In this document: positions 16,151-26,800 of the stretch, piece by piece | Position numbering within the stretch: position 1 is the stretch's first letter | Layout of the letters: every line of letters begins with the position of its first letter | From: Adlercreutzia muris | GTDB taxonomy: Bacteria > Actinomycetota > Coriobacteriia > Coriobacteriales > Eggerthellaceae | Reading direction: 5' to 3' | DNA length: 56,267 nt | Assembly (NCBI RefSeq): GCF_008831045.1 | Contig: NZ_WAJS01000019.1 | Span: forward strand, 1 to 56,267 | Made by a program: the position numbers and the translations under genes | The notes under the pieces: model-generated | What the model was told of the DNA's origin: nothing | What the model saw: the letters and a program-made list of their open reading frames with translations, nothing else | Database searches by the model: none

Positions 16151-16289
16151 CGCGGCTCCCCGCCCCTCCCGGCCACCGCCTTCCGTAGGGTTTCTGTATC
16201 CTTCGCCTCGGCTGTCCTTGCGCGGGCGGGCCTTCCCCGCTACCATGGGCAATCGCGCCCGTGCGTGCCCGAGGGCCCGCGGCGCACCC

Positions 16290-16396
16290 AGTTATCCAGA
16301 GTCGGGGTAGAGAGTTGGCTCGCCGATCCCGACACCAACCTGACGCGCCTCGCCCACGGGCGGCCGCCAAGGTGGTCCGGCCAACAGCGATACGAA
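16290..16396 (+). promoter_or_regulatory. Probable SAM riboswitch (SAM-I/IV-like) in the metK leader
   Basis: The metK leader aligns by eye with the SAM-I core: TTATC, then AGAG, then GAGAGTTGGCTCGCCGA, then CCCGACACCAACC, and on the 3' side AAGGTG and CCAACAGC. Pairings seen are GTCGGG (16301-16306) with CCCGAC (16328-16333), and a short P1, TATC (16293-16296) with GATA (16389-16392). The 3' side of P1 is followed at once by the metK ribosome site (GAAAGGA), so ligand-dependent hiding of the start is plausible. The match was made without a covariance model. Confidence 0.5.
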
Positions 16397-16405
16397 AGGA
16401 ATCTC

Positions 16406-17674
<1,269 letters not shown>

Positions 17675-17715
17675 GGAGAACTCCGAGGATACCGAGCGGG
17701 GACATCACCCCAGTC

Positions 17716-17825
17716 GGAATCGTCGGGTATTCCAATTCGCTCGGACAGTCCTCGCTTTGTGGAACAGTCCACCGGACTGTTCCAGTCGCTGCGGAACTCG
17801 CTCGGTCGGAACACCCGACGCTTCC
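17716..17825. repeat. Family-2 palindromic element, copy 1
   Basis: The outer arms CGTCGGGT (17721-17728) and ACCCGACG (17813-17820) pair and extend outward through GGAA/TTCC. Inside lie box 1, GCTCGGACAGTCCTCGCTTT (17739-17758), an 11-bp perfect inner stem TGGAACAGTCC (17760-17770 with 17774-17784) and box 2, GTCGCTGCGGAAC (17785-17797). It lies between convergent metK and the thioesterase gene. Copies 2 and 3 share the boxes but not the arm sequences. Confidence 0.8.
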
Positions 17826-17846
17826 TCTACGCCGGCACATTGCCGC

Positions 17847-17882
17847 AACGACAAGGGCCCTGGACGGGGCCCTTGTCGTTTA
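17847..17882. terminator. Bidirectional terminator between metK and the thioesterase gene
   Basis: AACGACAAGGGCCC (17847-17860) pairs perfectly with 17867-17880 over a 6-nt loop; the stem ends in TT on one side and AA on the other. Its place between two convergent genes fits termination in both directions. Confidence 0.8.
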
Positions 17883-17900
17883 TGGAGCTCCGGAGCGCTC

Positions 17901-18317
17901 CTATTGCTCCGCTTCGCGATAGACGGTGGTGGTCACCCGCGCGATGCGCCGGCCTGTGTCGTCGGTCACATCGGTGGTGTAGAAGCCGAGATGGCGCCCG
18001 GACTTGTCCACGTTGCAGGTGGCGATGAGACGGGTGCCCCGCGAGGCGGACATGTAGTCGACGGCGCTCGACACCGACACGCTAGGGGCCACGCCGATGT
18101 TGCTGGCCAGGGCCAGGGCAAAGTCGGCCAAGGTGAAGATGGCCCCGCCCATGACGTTGCCCAGCGCGTTGCGGTGGTGGTCCTGGATGTCCAGCTCCGC
18201 CACGCCGTGGCCCACCGAGCCCTCCACGATGCGGCAGCCCACATGCTCGGCGAAGCGATCGTGGCCGAAGAAGTCGTTCAGCTCATCCAGGGTGGGGTAA
18301 TCGGACAGCGGGGGCAT
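17901..18317 (-). CDS. PaaI-type hotdog-fold thioesterase
   Basis: 138 aa with GGGAGG before the ATG. The hotdog signature is NALGNVMGGAIFTLADFAL (about residues 50-68), followed by SVSSAVDYMSASRG. In the classical PaaI family the turn reads HGG; here it is MGG, while the Asp of LAD is kept. Such proteins hydrolyse acyl-CoA thioesters, often aryl or short-chain, in the cytosol; substrate unknown. A hairpin at 18337-18366 separates it from the upstream gene, so it is probably a separate unit. Confidence 0.85.
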   Translation of the reverse strand: MPPLSDYPTLDELNDFFGHDRFAEHVGCRIVEGSVGHGVAELDIQDHHRNALGNVMGGAIFTLADFALALASNIGVAPSVSVSSAVDYMSASRGTRLIATCNVDKSGRHLGFYTTDVTDDTGRRIARVTTTVYREAEQ

Positions 18318-18336
18318 GGGCCCTCCCTTCTCGCGA

Positions 18337-18366
18337 GAAGCGCTCCGGCCGGGGCGGGAGCGCTTC
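18337..18366 (-). terminator. Hairpin after the Pro/Ala-rich membrane protein gene
   Basis: GAAGCGCTCC (18337-18346) pairs perfectly with 18357-18366. It lies 27 nt after the stop of the upstream minus-strand gene and just before the thioesterase ribosome site. It lacks a T-run, so termination is probable but not certain. Confidence 0.45.
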
Positions 18367-18392
18367 GATGATCGTACGTATGGGGGACCGGC

Positions 18393-19739
18393 CTAGTTCT
18401 CCAGGGCCGGCGTGGCCGTGGCGGCGAAGAGCTCTAGGTACTGGCCGTCGACCACGGTGACGGTCTGCTTGCCGCCGGGAATGACGTACTGGGTATCCAC
18501 GATGGAGTCGTCATCGAAATCGAGGTCGTCCATGACGTAGGCGGCGCACTCGTCGGTGACTTCGGGGTCGTCCACAGGGGCCGCCGTGATGGTGTAGGTG
18601 CCTGCGGGAATATCGACGCCCACGCGGTAGCAGCCGTTGCCATAGGGCGCCGTCGGGTTAACGGAGGTGGACGGTGCCGGCTTCATGACGGCCCCTTCCA
18701 CGCCGGGCTCGAAGGCGATGAGGTCGCCCTCGTCGAGCTCGACGAAATAGTTGCCCAGATACTGCACGCTGTCATCGAGATCGTAGGCGCTGCCCTTGCC
18801 CGTGGCGCTATCGCCGTCGAAGACGTAGTAATGGCTCAGAAGGTCGCCGCCCTCCAGGGCGTAGAGCCCGGCCGGAATGGCGCCCTCGGGACCTACGGTG
18901 TAGTAGCCCTTAGGGCAGGTGCCGTCGGCCGCAGGGGCGCCGGCCTCGAAGCCCTCGGTCTCCAGGAGGCTGGTCACCTCCTCGTAGCTGAGGGCCATGG
19001 TGGTGGCGCCGTCGGGCTTGCTGTCCTCGGGCGTGTAGTAGTCGCCCTCCGGCGGCCAGCTGTGGTAAGGGTCGTCGTAGTCGTAGCTGTAATCGTCGTA
19101 GACGTAGTCGTTCACGCCCTCATATCCGGCCACGGTGAGCCCCACGCAGCTCACGCAACCGCCCAGGCCGATGACGAGGCCCGTGGCAAGTCCCAAGAGG
19201 AACCAGGGCCAGCGGCGCTTCTGGCCGCCCGAAGCCGGCGGCTCGTAGCCGTACACCGGCGCCGGGGGAACCGGCGGCGTCGGCGGCACGGCCCCGTAGG
19301 GCTGCTGGGGCGCGGCCCCGTAGGGCTGCGGGACAGCCGCGCCATAGGACGGCTGCCCGGTGGCAGTCCCGTAGGCCTGCTCGTAGGCGCTGCGACCGGA
19401 TGCCGAGGCGGCAGCGGCGGAAGTCGGAGCGGTCTGGCCGTAGGGCTGCGCATAAGGCTGGGCAGCGGGCTGAGCCGCCGCGCCCACTGCATAGGGCGCA
19501 GTCGGTTCAGGCACCGGTGCCGGCGCGGCGGGGCGGTGGGCGGCGAAGGGGTTCGACACGTCGGGCGCCGTCGACTGCGCGGGAGCCGGGGCCGCGAGGG
19601 CGGGCTCGGGTGCCGCCACGGCCTCAGCCTCGGCCGCCGGGGTTTGTTCGGGCGCGGGCACTGGAGCCATCTCGGGCACCGCGGCGCTGGGGCCGGCGGG
19701 CTCGGGCACGGGAGAGATCTCGGGATTCTTCTCGTCCAT
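18393..19739 (-). CDS. Membrane-anchored protein with Pro/Ala-rich cytoplasmic tail
   Basis: 448 aa, no recognised family. Residues 1-172 are Ala/Pro/Gln/Tyr-rich with repeated PYG segments, as in low-complexity N-terminal tails of actinobacterial membrane proteins. After a KRR stop-transfer comes one helix (about 178-203), then an extracellular part with many acidic and tyrosine residues. Around residues 290 and 390 two segments of the form IPAG(L/T)Y suggest two copies of a small beta domain. The start has GAAAGG upstream, and the gene begins 12 nt after gltX, so it may be co-transcribed with it. Function unknown. Confidence 0.6.
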   Translation of the reverse strand: MDEKNPEISPVPEPAGPSAAVPEMAPVPAPEQTPAAEAEAVAAPEPALAAPAPAQSTAPDVSNPFAAHRPAAPAPVPEPTAPYAVGAAAQPAAQPYAQPYGQTAPTSAAAASASGRSAYEQAYGTATGQPSYGAAVPQPYGAAPQQPYGAVPPTPPVPPAPVYGYEPPASGGQKRRWPWFLLGLATGLVIGLGGCVSCVGLTVAGYEGVNDYVYDDYSYDYDDPYHSWPPEGDYYTPEDSKPDGATTMALSYEEVTSLLETEGFEAGAPAADGTCPKGYYTVGPEGAIPAGLYALEGGDLLSHYYVFDGDSATGKGSAYDLDDSVQYLGNYFVELDEGDLIAFEPGVEGAVMKPAPSTSVNPTAPYGNGCYRVGVDIPAGTYTITAAPVDDPEVTDECAAYVMDDLDFDDDSIVDTQYVIPGGKQTVTVVDGQYLELFAATATPALEN

Positions 19740-19751
19740 GGGAAGACCTTT

Positions 19752-21365
19752 CTACTTGAAGACGTGGGCGACCACCGCGTCGATGCGGGCCACCACGTCG
19801 GCGGGATCCATGAGCATCATAGCCTCGAACAAAGGCGGCGACACCATGTTGCCGCAGATGGCCACGCGCAAGGGCTGGAACAGAAGCTTCGGCTTCAGGC
19901 CCGCTTCCTCGCCGGCGGCGCGGCAGAGTTCCTCCAAGGCCTCGGCATCCCAGGGGTTGTCGTCGTCGGTCAGGATGGCGCGGCAGATGGCCAGGGCTTC
20001 CTCGGCGCGGGCCCCCTCCTTCAGCAGCACCTTCTGCACGCTCTTCTCGTCGAGCACCACCGAGTCGCCCCAGAACAGGAAGGCCAGCTTGGCGGGAATC
20101 TCGTCCAGGCGCGCCAGGCGCTCGGCCACGAGCGGGTACATGGCCTCGTAGAACTCGGCATCGTCGTCCACATCGGCCAGGCAGGCCTGCCAGGTTTCGG
20201 CGTCCACGCCCGCACCGGGCACGCGGGTCGCCGCCGCGGCCGCGGCCGCCTCCTCCTTGGTGGGCGTGGGCACCTCGGTGATGCCGTCGGCCACGTTCGA
20301 CCCGTCCAGGTTGGCCTGGGCGAGCCACGGCTTAGCGGCCTCGCGCCAGGCGGCGGCGCCCATCTCGCGGATGTAGACGCCGTCCATCCAGTCGAGCTTC
20401 TTCTCGTCGAAGATGGAGTGCTTCTTGGTGATGCGGTCGAGCGAGAACGTGCGGCACAGCTCCGCCGGCGGGATGATGGTGGTCTCGCCGTCAAGCGACC
20501 AGCCGAGCAGGGCGAGGAAGTTCACAAGCGCCTCGGGCAGGTAGCCCCGGTCGCGGTACTCCTCCACGTTGGTGGCTCCGTGGCGCTTGGACAGCTTCTT
20601 GCCGTCGGCCCCCAGGATCATGGAGAGGTGCGCGAACAGCGGCACCTCGGCGCCCAAAGCCTCGTAGATGAGCACCTGGCGCGGGGTGTTGGACAGGTGG
20701 TCGTCGCCGCGGATGACGTGGGTGATGCCCATGTTCACATCGTCGCAGACCACGGCGAAGTTGTAGGTGAAGGTGCCGTCGGTGCGGCGCAGGATCATGT
20801 CGTCCATGACGTCGATGGGGAAGCTCATGTCCCCGTAGACGGCGTCGGCGAACTGCACGGGCCCGTGGTTCTCGGGCACGGCGAGGCGCCACACGTGGGG
20901 CTCGCCGGCGGCGATGCGGGAGGCGGCCTCCTCGCGCGGGATGGCGCGGCAGGTGCGGTCGTAGCCGCCGTAGCCGCCCTCGGTCTTCTCGGCCTCGGCC
21001 CGCTTGGCATCCAGCGTCTCTTTCGAGCAGAAGCAGGGGTAGGCGGCCCCCGCCTCGATGAGCTTCTCAAGCGCCGCCTCGTAGGTGTCGGTGCGCTGGG
21101 TCTGGAAGTAGGGGCCGCACGGGCCGCCCACCTCGGGTCCCTCGTCCCACGTCAGGCCGAGCCAGTCCATGGCCCGCAGGATGATCTGGGTGTTCTCCTC
21201 GGTGGAGCGCTCCGGGTCGGTGTCCTCGATGCGCAGGATGAAGGTGCCGCCGGTGGCACGGGCGAAGGCCCAATTGTAGATGGCGGTGCGGGCGCCGCCG
21301 ATGTGCAGCTTGCCGGTGGGAGACGGCGCGAAGCGAACGCGCACGGGCTTGTCGGTGGTGGTCAT
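19752..21365 (-). CDS. gltX: Glutamyl-tRNA synthetase
   Basis: 537 aa. Charges tRNA(Glu) with glutamate in the cytosol. Class I signatures: RFAPSPTGKLHIGGARTA (HIGH region) at residues 10-27, the GluRS motif RGDDHLSNTPRQ, and KLSKRHG (KMSKS region) near residue 258. The start has GAGGAG 5 nt upstream and a TGCTATACT promoter about 55 nt before it. Length is at the upper end of the family. The next gene in the direction of transcription begins 12 nt downstream. Confidence 0.96.
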   Translation of the reverse strand: MTTTDKPVRVRFAPSPTGKLHIGGARTAIYNWAFARATGGTFILRIEDTDPERSTEENTQIILRAMDWLGLTWDEGPEVGGPCGPYFQTQRTDTYEAALEKLIEAGAAYPCFCSKETLDAKRAEAEKTEGGYGGYDRTCRAIPREEAASRIAAGEPHVWRLAVPENHGPVQFADAVYGDMSFPIDVMDDMILRRTDGTFTYNFAVVCDDVNMGITHVIRGDDHLSNTPRQVLIYEALGAEVPLFAHLSMILGADGKKLSKRHGATNVEEYRDRGYLPEALVNFLALLGWSLDGETTIIPPAELCRTFSLDRITKKHSIFDEKKLDWMDGVYIREMGAAAWREAAKPWLAQANLDGSNVADGITEVPTPTKEEAAAAAAATRVPGAGVDAETWQACLADVDDDAEFYEAMYPLVAERLARLDEIPAKLAFLFWGDSVVLDEKSVQKVLLKEGARAEEALAICRAILTDDDNPWDAEALEELCRAAGEEAGLKPKLLFQPLRVAICGNMVSPPLFEAMMLMDPADVVARIDAVVAHVFK

Positions 21366-21414
21366 GGAACTCCTCGGAATTCAGTCGTATACGGCCTCGA
21401 TGCAATCGCCGACC

Positions 21415-21423
21415 AGTATAGCA
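21415..21423 (-). promoter_or_regulatory. Extended -10 promoter of gltX
   Basis: The minus strand reads TGCTATACT, a near-consensus extended -10, about 50 nt before the ATG at 21365. The -35 region is GC-rich and not recognisable, as expected for extended -10 promoters. Confidence 0.55.
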
Positions 21424-21670
21424 CGGCGGCCGCCCGCGGCCCTCCCTACCCCAATTTCCGCACAGGCTCGGACAGGCGGCCCACATGGTGGGCGCATCGG
21501 CCAGGGCCGCCAGGGCCTCGTCGGCCCGTACGCTGTAGGCCTCGCACACTTTCTCAAGCGGCGGCAGCTTCTTCATGGGCGGGTTCCTTCTACACCATTC
21601 GAACGCTCCCCGATAAACCCGAGTGTAACCATGATAGCGGCCATCCATATCGCCCGCCTTCATTGCGACG

Positions 21671-21768
21671 GCACTGTTTTCGCGAACGATGCCCGCGTCG
21701 TGCCCCCGCCAACAGGCCCGCGGTGCCCGCACCGCTTTGCGAGCGATGCCCGCGTTGTGCCCCCGCCA
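21671..21768. repeat. Two copies of a 40-41-bp direct repeat
   Basis: Copy 1 (21671-21711) and copy 2 (21729-21768) share CGATGCCCGCGT and GTGCCCCCGCCA with about 5 differences. The repeats lie in the roughly 500-bp gap between gltX and the DUF559 relic. Apart from the gltX promoter I see no other feature in 21430-21880. Confidence 0.55.
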
Positions 21769-21894
21769 TCCCTCCTGTGGATTTTTCGCGATCACCCCCT
21801 CGGACGCCTCCGTGCATCACCAGTTCAAAAGCTTATGACGGCGCGCGGACGGTTCTGAAGCGACAGTCAGGAGAATTACATTTGCTAAGCTGCA

Positions 21895-22481
21895 CCGCCC
21901 CGACAACGAAAGGCAGCCTCCCATGGAACTCCTCGTCAGCGGTCCGACCGGCCTCCAAGGGCTGCGGCAACTTCGATACCGCCATCGATCCTGGGCCTCG
22001 AACCGCCGACCCCTCGATCTGCGACTCAACCCGCCCAGCGAGACGTCGGTAGCCCATGCCCGCGCCCTGCTCGGCGGTTGTGAGGAGCCGCTCTCTATCG
22101 TTGTCGGGCGCCCGTCCGACCGACGCAGGCTCGAGGGGGCTTAACCGGCCCATAGACGTTTCCGCAGTCACAGGCAATGCATGGGGAGCCGACGTGAGGC
22201 GAACCGATCTATCGTGGGAGGGCACGCGCGTCGCCGTCGAATACGACAGCAGCATGCACCATTCGGGTTCCGAGAAGATCGAGCGCGATGCGAAACGCCG
22301 CACCCTGCTCCAAGCGGCCGGCTATCACGTGGTGGTCGTGACGAACGACCAACTCAAGAAGATTGCGGAAATGGATCGCGTAGGGCACACTCTCTCGCGC
22401 CTCATGGGCAAGCGGCAGAGGATACGCATTCGGGACTACGAGAAGAGGAAGCGTCTTCTGCACGCCCGGCTGCTCAACTGA
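21895..22481 (+). pseudogene. Decayed DUF559 (endonuclease-domain) protein gene
   Basis: The last ~115 codons (from about 22140) encode LNRPIDVSAVTGNAWG and then LSWEGTRVAVEYDSSMHH and AGYHVVVVTNDQL, which resemble the restriction-endonuclease-like DUF559 domain common in Eggerthellaceae proteins. Upstream, related-looking sequence (for example GLRQLRY near 21960 and PPSETSVAHA near 22035) continues in other frames, which points to several frameshifts and loss of the N-terminal part. No ribosome site fits a start for the intact segment. The live relatives have unknown roles; some resemble abortive-infection regulators. The upstream limit of the relic is uncertain. Confidence 0.55.
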
Positions 22482-22499
22482 GCGTAGAGGCGCTCCACC

Positions 22500-22529
22500 C
22501 CGGCCGCCTGCGCGAGCGCCGGCGGCCGG
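22500..22529. other. GC-rich hairpin after the DUF559 relic
   Basis: CCGGCCGCC (22500-22508) pairs perfectly with 22521-22529. No T-run follows. The rest of the gap to 22699 shows no feature. Confidence 0.35.
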
Positions 22530-22699
22530 CTCGATCCGCGACGGCTCAGCTGCGAGGCGGTCCCGTTTCGGCCAAGACCACGATGCTAGCAGGCTTGACC
22601 TTGGCCGCCCACCAGAGGCCCGCTGCGGCCACGTCCCATACCGGGCCAGACCCCGCGACGACACCGACACTGAAGGGTGCGACCCGAGAAGCGCCCCCC

Positions 22700-23665
22700 C
22701 TACGACGCCGGCGGAGCAGTCGCTCCCGAAGCCCGCTCCCCCTTCGCACCCGAGAGAGACACAAGCGTGATCATGGCGGCCATGAGGATAAGGCCCGCCC
22801 AGTCGGCCCCCGAGAACGCCGTGCCGAGCCACAGGGCGGCGATGACCATGGCGCCGGCCGGCTCGGCCACGCCGAGGAGGCTCCCCTTCACGGAGCCGAC
22901 GAGGGACACGCCGTAGAGAAACAGGCCGAAGGCGGCGAAGGTGCCAAGCAGTCCCACGCCCCCGAGAAGGGCGAGCCAGCCGACGGCATCCAAGGCCGGA
23001 ACGAGAGAGGACAGGCCCGCACCACCGCCCACAGCCTGGGCCGCCCACACAAGGGCAGCCGCGATGCCGCTGATCACCATACCGCAGCTGATAATGGTGA
23101 CGCGATCCCATCGGCCATACAGGCGCTGCGGTGCCATGATGTAGAGCGTCTCGGACAGAGCGTTGACAATGCCCCAGGCCAAACCCGCCATCGGCAGCAC
23201 GATGACGCCCCAATCGCCCTGGGTGGCGATGAGGGTCGCCGCAGCCAGGGCGCACACCAGACCGATGAGATCGGGCACGCGCGGCGCGCGGCGCAGCCTC
23301 AGGCAGGTGAACAGCATGACGAACACCGTGCAGGTGGCCTGGAGCACCGTGGCCGTGCCGGCGTTGGTGTACTCGATGGAAATGGCGTAGGTGATCTGGC
23401 TGAGGTAGAGCCCCACGCCGAACAGCAACAGCGGCCCGCGGGCCGCCCGGGCGCCGAGCAGCGAGAGCAGGGCCTCGCGGCGGGTGGCCAGCACCACGGC
23501 GATGAACAGCACTGCCGCCACGGCCGCCCGCACGAAGGAGATGAACGACGAGGTGATGGCATAGTTCTCCCCCAGAAACTGGATGCAGGCGCCCGAGAAG
23601 CCCCACAGCGTGGCCCCGCCCAGCGCACAGGCCACGCCCCGCCAGAAATGGCTCGTTGCAGTCAT
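22700..23665 (-). CDS. EamA/DMT-superfamily transporter
   Basis: 321 aa from the ATG at 23665 (GAGAGGAAG upstream); longer in-frame starts lack a ribosome site. Ten hydrophobic helices arranged as two EamA halves are visible; the first starts ACALGGATLWGFSGA and the second MAGLAWGIVNALSETLYI. Family members export or import small metabolites, often amino acids, across the cytoplasmic membrane by antiport; the substrate cannot be predicted. Single gene with no close neighbour on its strand. Confidence 0.85.
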   Translation of the reverse strand: MTATSHFWRGVACALGGATLWGFSGACIQFLGENYAITSSFISFVRAAVAAVLFIAVVLATRREALLSLLGARAARGPLLLFGVGLYLSQITYAISIEYTNAGTATVLQATCTVFVMLFTCLRLRRAPRVPDLIGLVCALAAATLIATQGDWGVIVLPMAGLAWGIVNALSETLYIMAPQRLYGRWDRVTIISCGMVISGIAAALVWAAQAVGGGAGLSSLVPALDAVGWLALLGGVGLLGTFAAFGLFLYGVSLVGSVKGSLLGVAEPAGAMVIAALWLGTAFSGADWAGLILMAAMITLVSLSGAKGERASGATAPPAS

Positions 23666-23814
23666 GCGCGTCTTCCTCTCTCGCTCTTCGTCTCTCATGG
23701 TCTGCCGAACGCCCCGCGGGCCGCGCCAGGGGCCATATAGCCCAGCGCGCCCGGTGACGGCAAACCGCCCCACCTCGTCCAGCGGCGGCGCGCCCGCAAG
23801 GGCGGCCGCCTCCG

Positions 23815-26800
23815 CTACTCGTCCCGCTTCTTCGCCCGGGCCGCCCGCTTGGCCGCCAAGCGGTCGCGGGCCGCCTCGCCCCGAGCTCGGGTCGCGGCGC
23901 GACGCTCTCCGCGCGCCGTCAGCTTGCTACCCGTACCGCGTCCCGACGGCGCAGTGCGGTTTTCGCTGGGGCGGCCTCCGGACCGCCCGTCAGCCCGGCT
24001 CGCGCGGGCGGGCTGAAGCCCGCTCCCACGGGACGCGCCGGCCGATGGGGCCGAGGCCGGAGCCGCAACCCTCTCGGCCCCGTCCGCCGTCTCCTCCGCC
24101 GCGGCCCCGCCAGCCCTCTCGGCGGGCCGCCCGTCCAGCGGCTCCTCGGCGCTCCCGTCGCCGGTCACGTCCGCCAGAAAGCCCGCGATGGGGCCCATGA
24201 GGTTGTCCTGCTCTTCCAGGCCGAAGTAGCGCAGGGGCAGGGCGAGCTTGCGCTTGTCGGGATTGTAGCGGGCCGCGGCGCGGCGCAGGCCCTTCATCTT
24301 GTCGGCGGGAATGTCGATGGGCTCCACTACCAAGCGACCGGCCACCACCGAGATCAGCTTGATGCCGTGCTCGTTGGCGAAGGCCTTCAGCCGCGCCCGC
24401 TCGAACAGGTTCGCCGCGGCCGGGGGCATCTCGGGGGCCTTCGCGAGCATCTCCTCCCGCAGGGCCGCTACCGCATCCACCGTGGCCGCCGCGGCCAGCT
24501 TGCGATACCACAGCACCCGCGCGTCGGCATCGGGGATGTACTCCTCGGGCAGGTAGGCGTGGCCGGGGATGTTCACCGTGATGTCCGACAGCGCCGGGGG
24601 CAGCTCGCCTGAGGCCTCGCCGAGCTCCCGCGTGTCGTTCACAGCCTGGGAGAGCATCTGGGCGAACAGGTCGAAGCCCACTGCCGACATGTTGCCCGAC
24701 TGCTCGGCCCCCAGCATGGAGCCGGCGCCGCGGATCTCCAGGTCGCGCATGGCTATGCGCATGCCGCTGCCCAGATCCTGGTGCTCGCTCAAGGCCGTCA
24801 GGCGCGCGGCGGCCTCTTCGGTCAGAGGCACGTTCTCGGGGAACATGAAGTAGGCGAAGGCCTGCACCGACGAGCGGCCCACGCGGCCCTTCAGCTGGTA
24901 CATCTGGGCGAGGCCGAGGCGCTGGGCGTCCTCGATGATGAGCGTGTTGGTGTGCGGGTTATCGATACCGCTCTCGATGATGGTGGTGGCCACGAGCACG
25001 TCCAGCTCGCCGGCCGCGAACTCCTCCATCACGCGCTCCAGCTCTTCCTTGGTCATCTGCCCGTGGGCCACCCCCACCCGCGCCTCGCCGGCCGCGGCGT
25101 GCACGCGGTCCACCGCCTCGTCGATGGAGCGCACCCGGTTGCTCACGTAGTACACCTGGCCGCCCCGGGCCAGTTCGTAGCGGATGGCGGCGCTCACCAC
25201 GTCGGGGTCCCACTCCCCCACGTGCACCTCCACCGCTCGCCGCTCGTCGGGCGGCGTGAGGATGAGCGACATGTCGCGCACGCCCGACAGCGACATCTGC
25301 ATGGTGCGGGGAATGGGCGTGGCCGACAGCGTGAGCACGTCGATGGACTCGCGCAAGTTCTTCATCTGCTCTTTGTGCTGCACACCGAAGCGCTGCTCCT
25401 CGTCGATGATCACCAGGCCCAGATCGTGCGGGTTCACGTCGCGCGAGAGCAGCCGGTGGGTGCCCACGAGCACCTGCACCTCGCCCGACGCGAAGCCCTC
25501 GAGCGCCCGGGCTTGCTGCTCGGCGCTGCGGAAGCGCGAGAGCACCTCCACGGTGACGCCGAAGGGCTCGAAACGGTCCTTGAAGGAGGTGTAGTGCTGC
25601 TGGGCCAGAATGGTGGTGGGGCACAGCACCATCACCTGCTTGCCGTCCTGGGTGGCCTTGAACGCGGCCCGCAGGGCCACCTCGGTCTTGCCGAAGCCCA
25701 CGTCCCCGCAGATGAGACGGTCCATGGGCCGGGCCGATTCCATATCGGCCTTCACGTCGGCGATGGCCGCCAGCTGATCGCGCGTCTCCTGGTAGGGGAA
25801 GGCCTCCTCCATCTCGCGCTGCCAGGGGGTGTCGGGGCTGAAGCGGAAGCCCTGGGTGGCGGCGCGGCGGGCGTACACGTCCACCAGGTCGAAGGCGAGC
25901 TTCTTGGTGGCCTTGCGAGCCTTCGCGAGCGCCCGCGACCAGTCGCTCGTGTTCAGGCGCGTGAGCCGCGGGCTCGCCCCCTCGGGCCCCACGTAGCGGG
26001 TTACGCGGTCCAGCTGCTCTGTGGGCACGAACAGCTTGTCGCCCTCGGCGTATTCCAGCTGCAGGTAGTCGCGCTCGGTGCCGTCCACCTCGCGGCGCAC
26101 CAGATCGCGGAAGAAGGCGATGCCGTGGGCGGCGTGCACCACGTAGTCGCCCGGCTTGAAGGGGAAGGTGACCTCCGTGACGTCCACCGACACCCGCGCC
26201 GCGCGACTGGCGGCCCGCGAGCCCTGGGTATCGGCCGCGCTCACAAGCGCGAGGTGCGCCTTGGGGATGATCATGCCGAGGGGGATGTCGTTGTCCACGA
26301 TGTTCACCACGCCCCGGCGCAGCCGGCGCTTGGCCTGGGCGGGGGTGTCGGCGTCGGCACTTTGAGGCCCGTCAAGCGGCGGTCGGGCGGAGCATCCCGT
26401 GCTCGGGCAGTCCTCGCTTTCGGAAAAAGAGGGGTCAGAATTGTACCCCTCTTTTTCCGAGTCTGCGGAATCTGCGCGCGGGACGCTCCGCCCGACCGCC
26501 GCCGCACTATTACCATCGTCGAGATTCTCCGGCTTCAAAATCTGGATGGGGATGCCGTGATCCACCATGGCGTGGCGCATGGTCTCGCGCGCGCGGTAGT
26601 TCGGCGCGGAGAACACCACGGTGTAGCGATCCTCGGTCAGGCTCTTCAGCTTCCCGAATATCTTGTCGGGCACGCCGGCCACGTCCACGCGCTTCACCGG
26701 CAGCTCGTCGTCCAGCTCGCCGCCCACGCGCATGATGGACACGTAGGTGGCGCGCACGGCCCCGCCGAAGTCCATGGCGGCCGGGCTCGCGTACAGGCCG

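Noticed and set aside
21067-21795. A 242-codon minus-strand open frame upstream of and into gltX
   Set aside because: Most of it overlaps gltX in another frame, and the rest covers the direct repeats and the gltX promoter. A short peptide starting MKKLPPLEKV near 21576 cannot be excluded but has no support.
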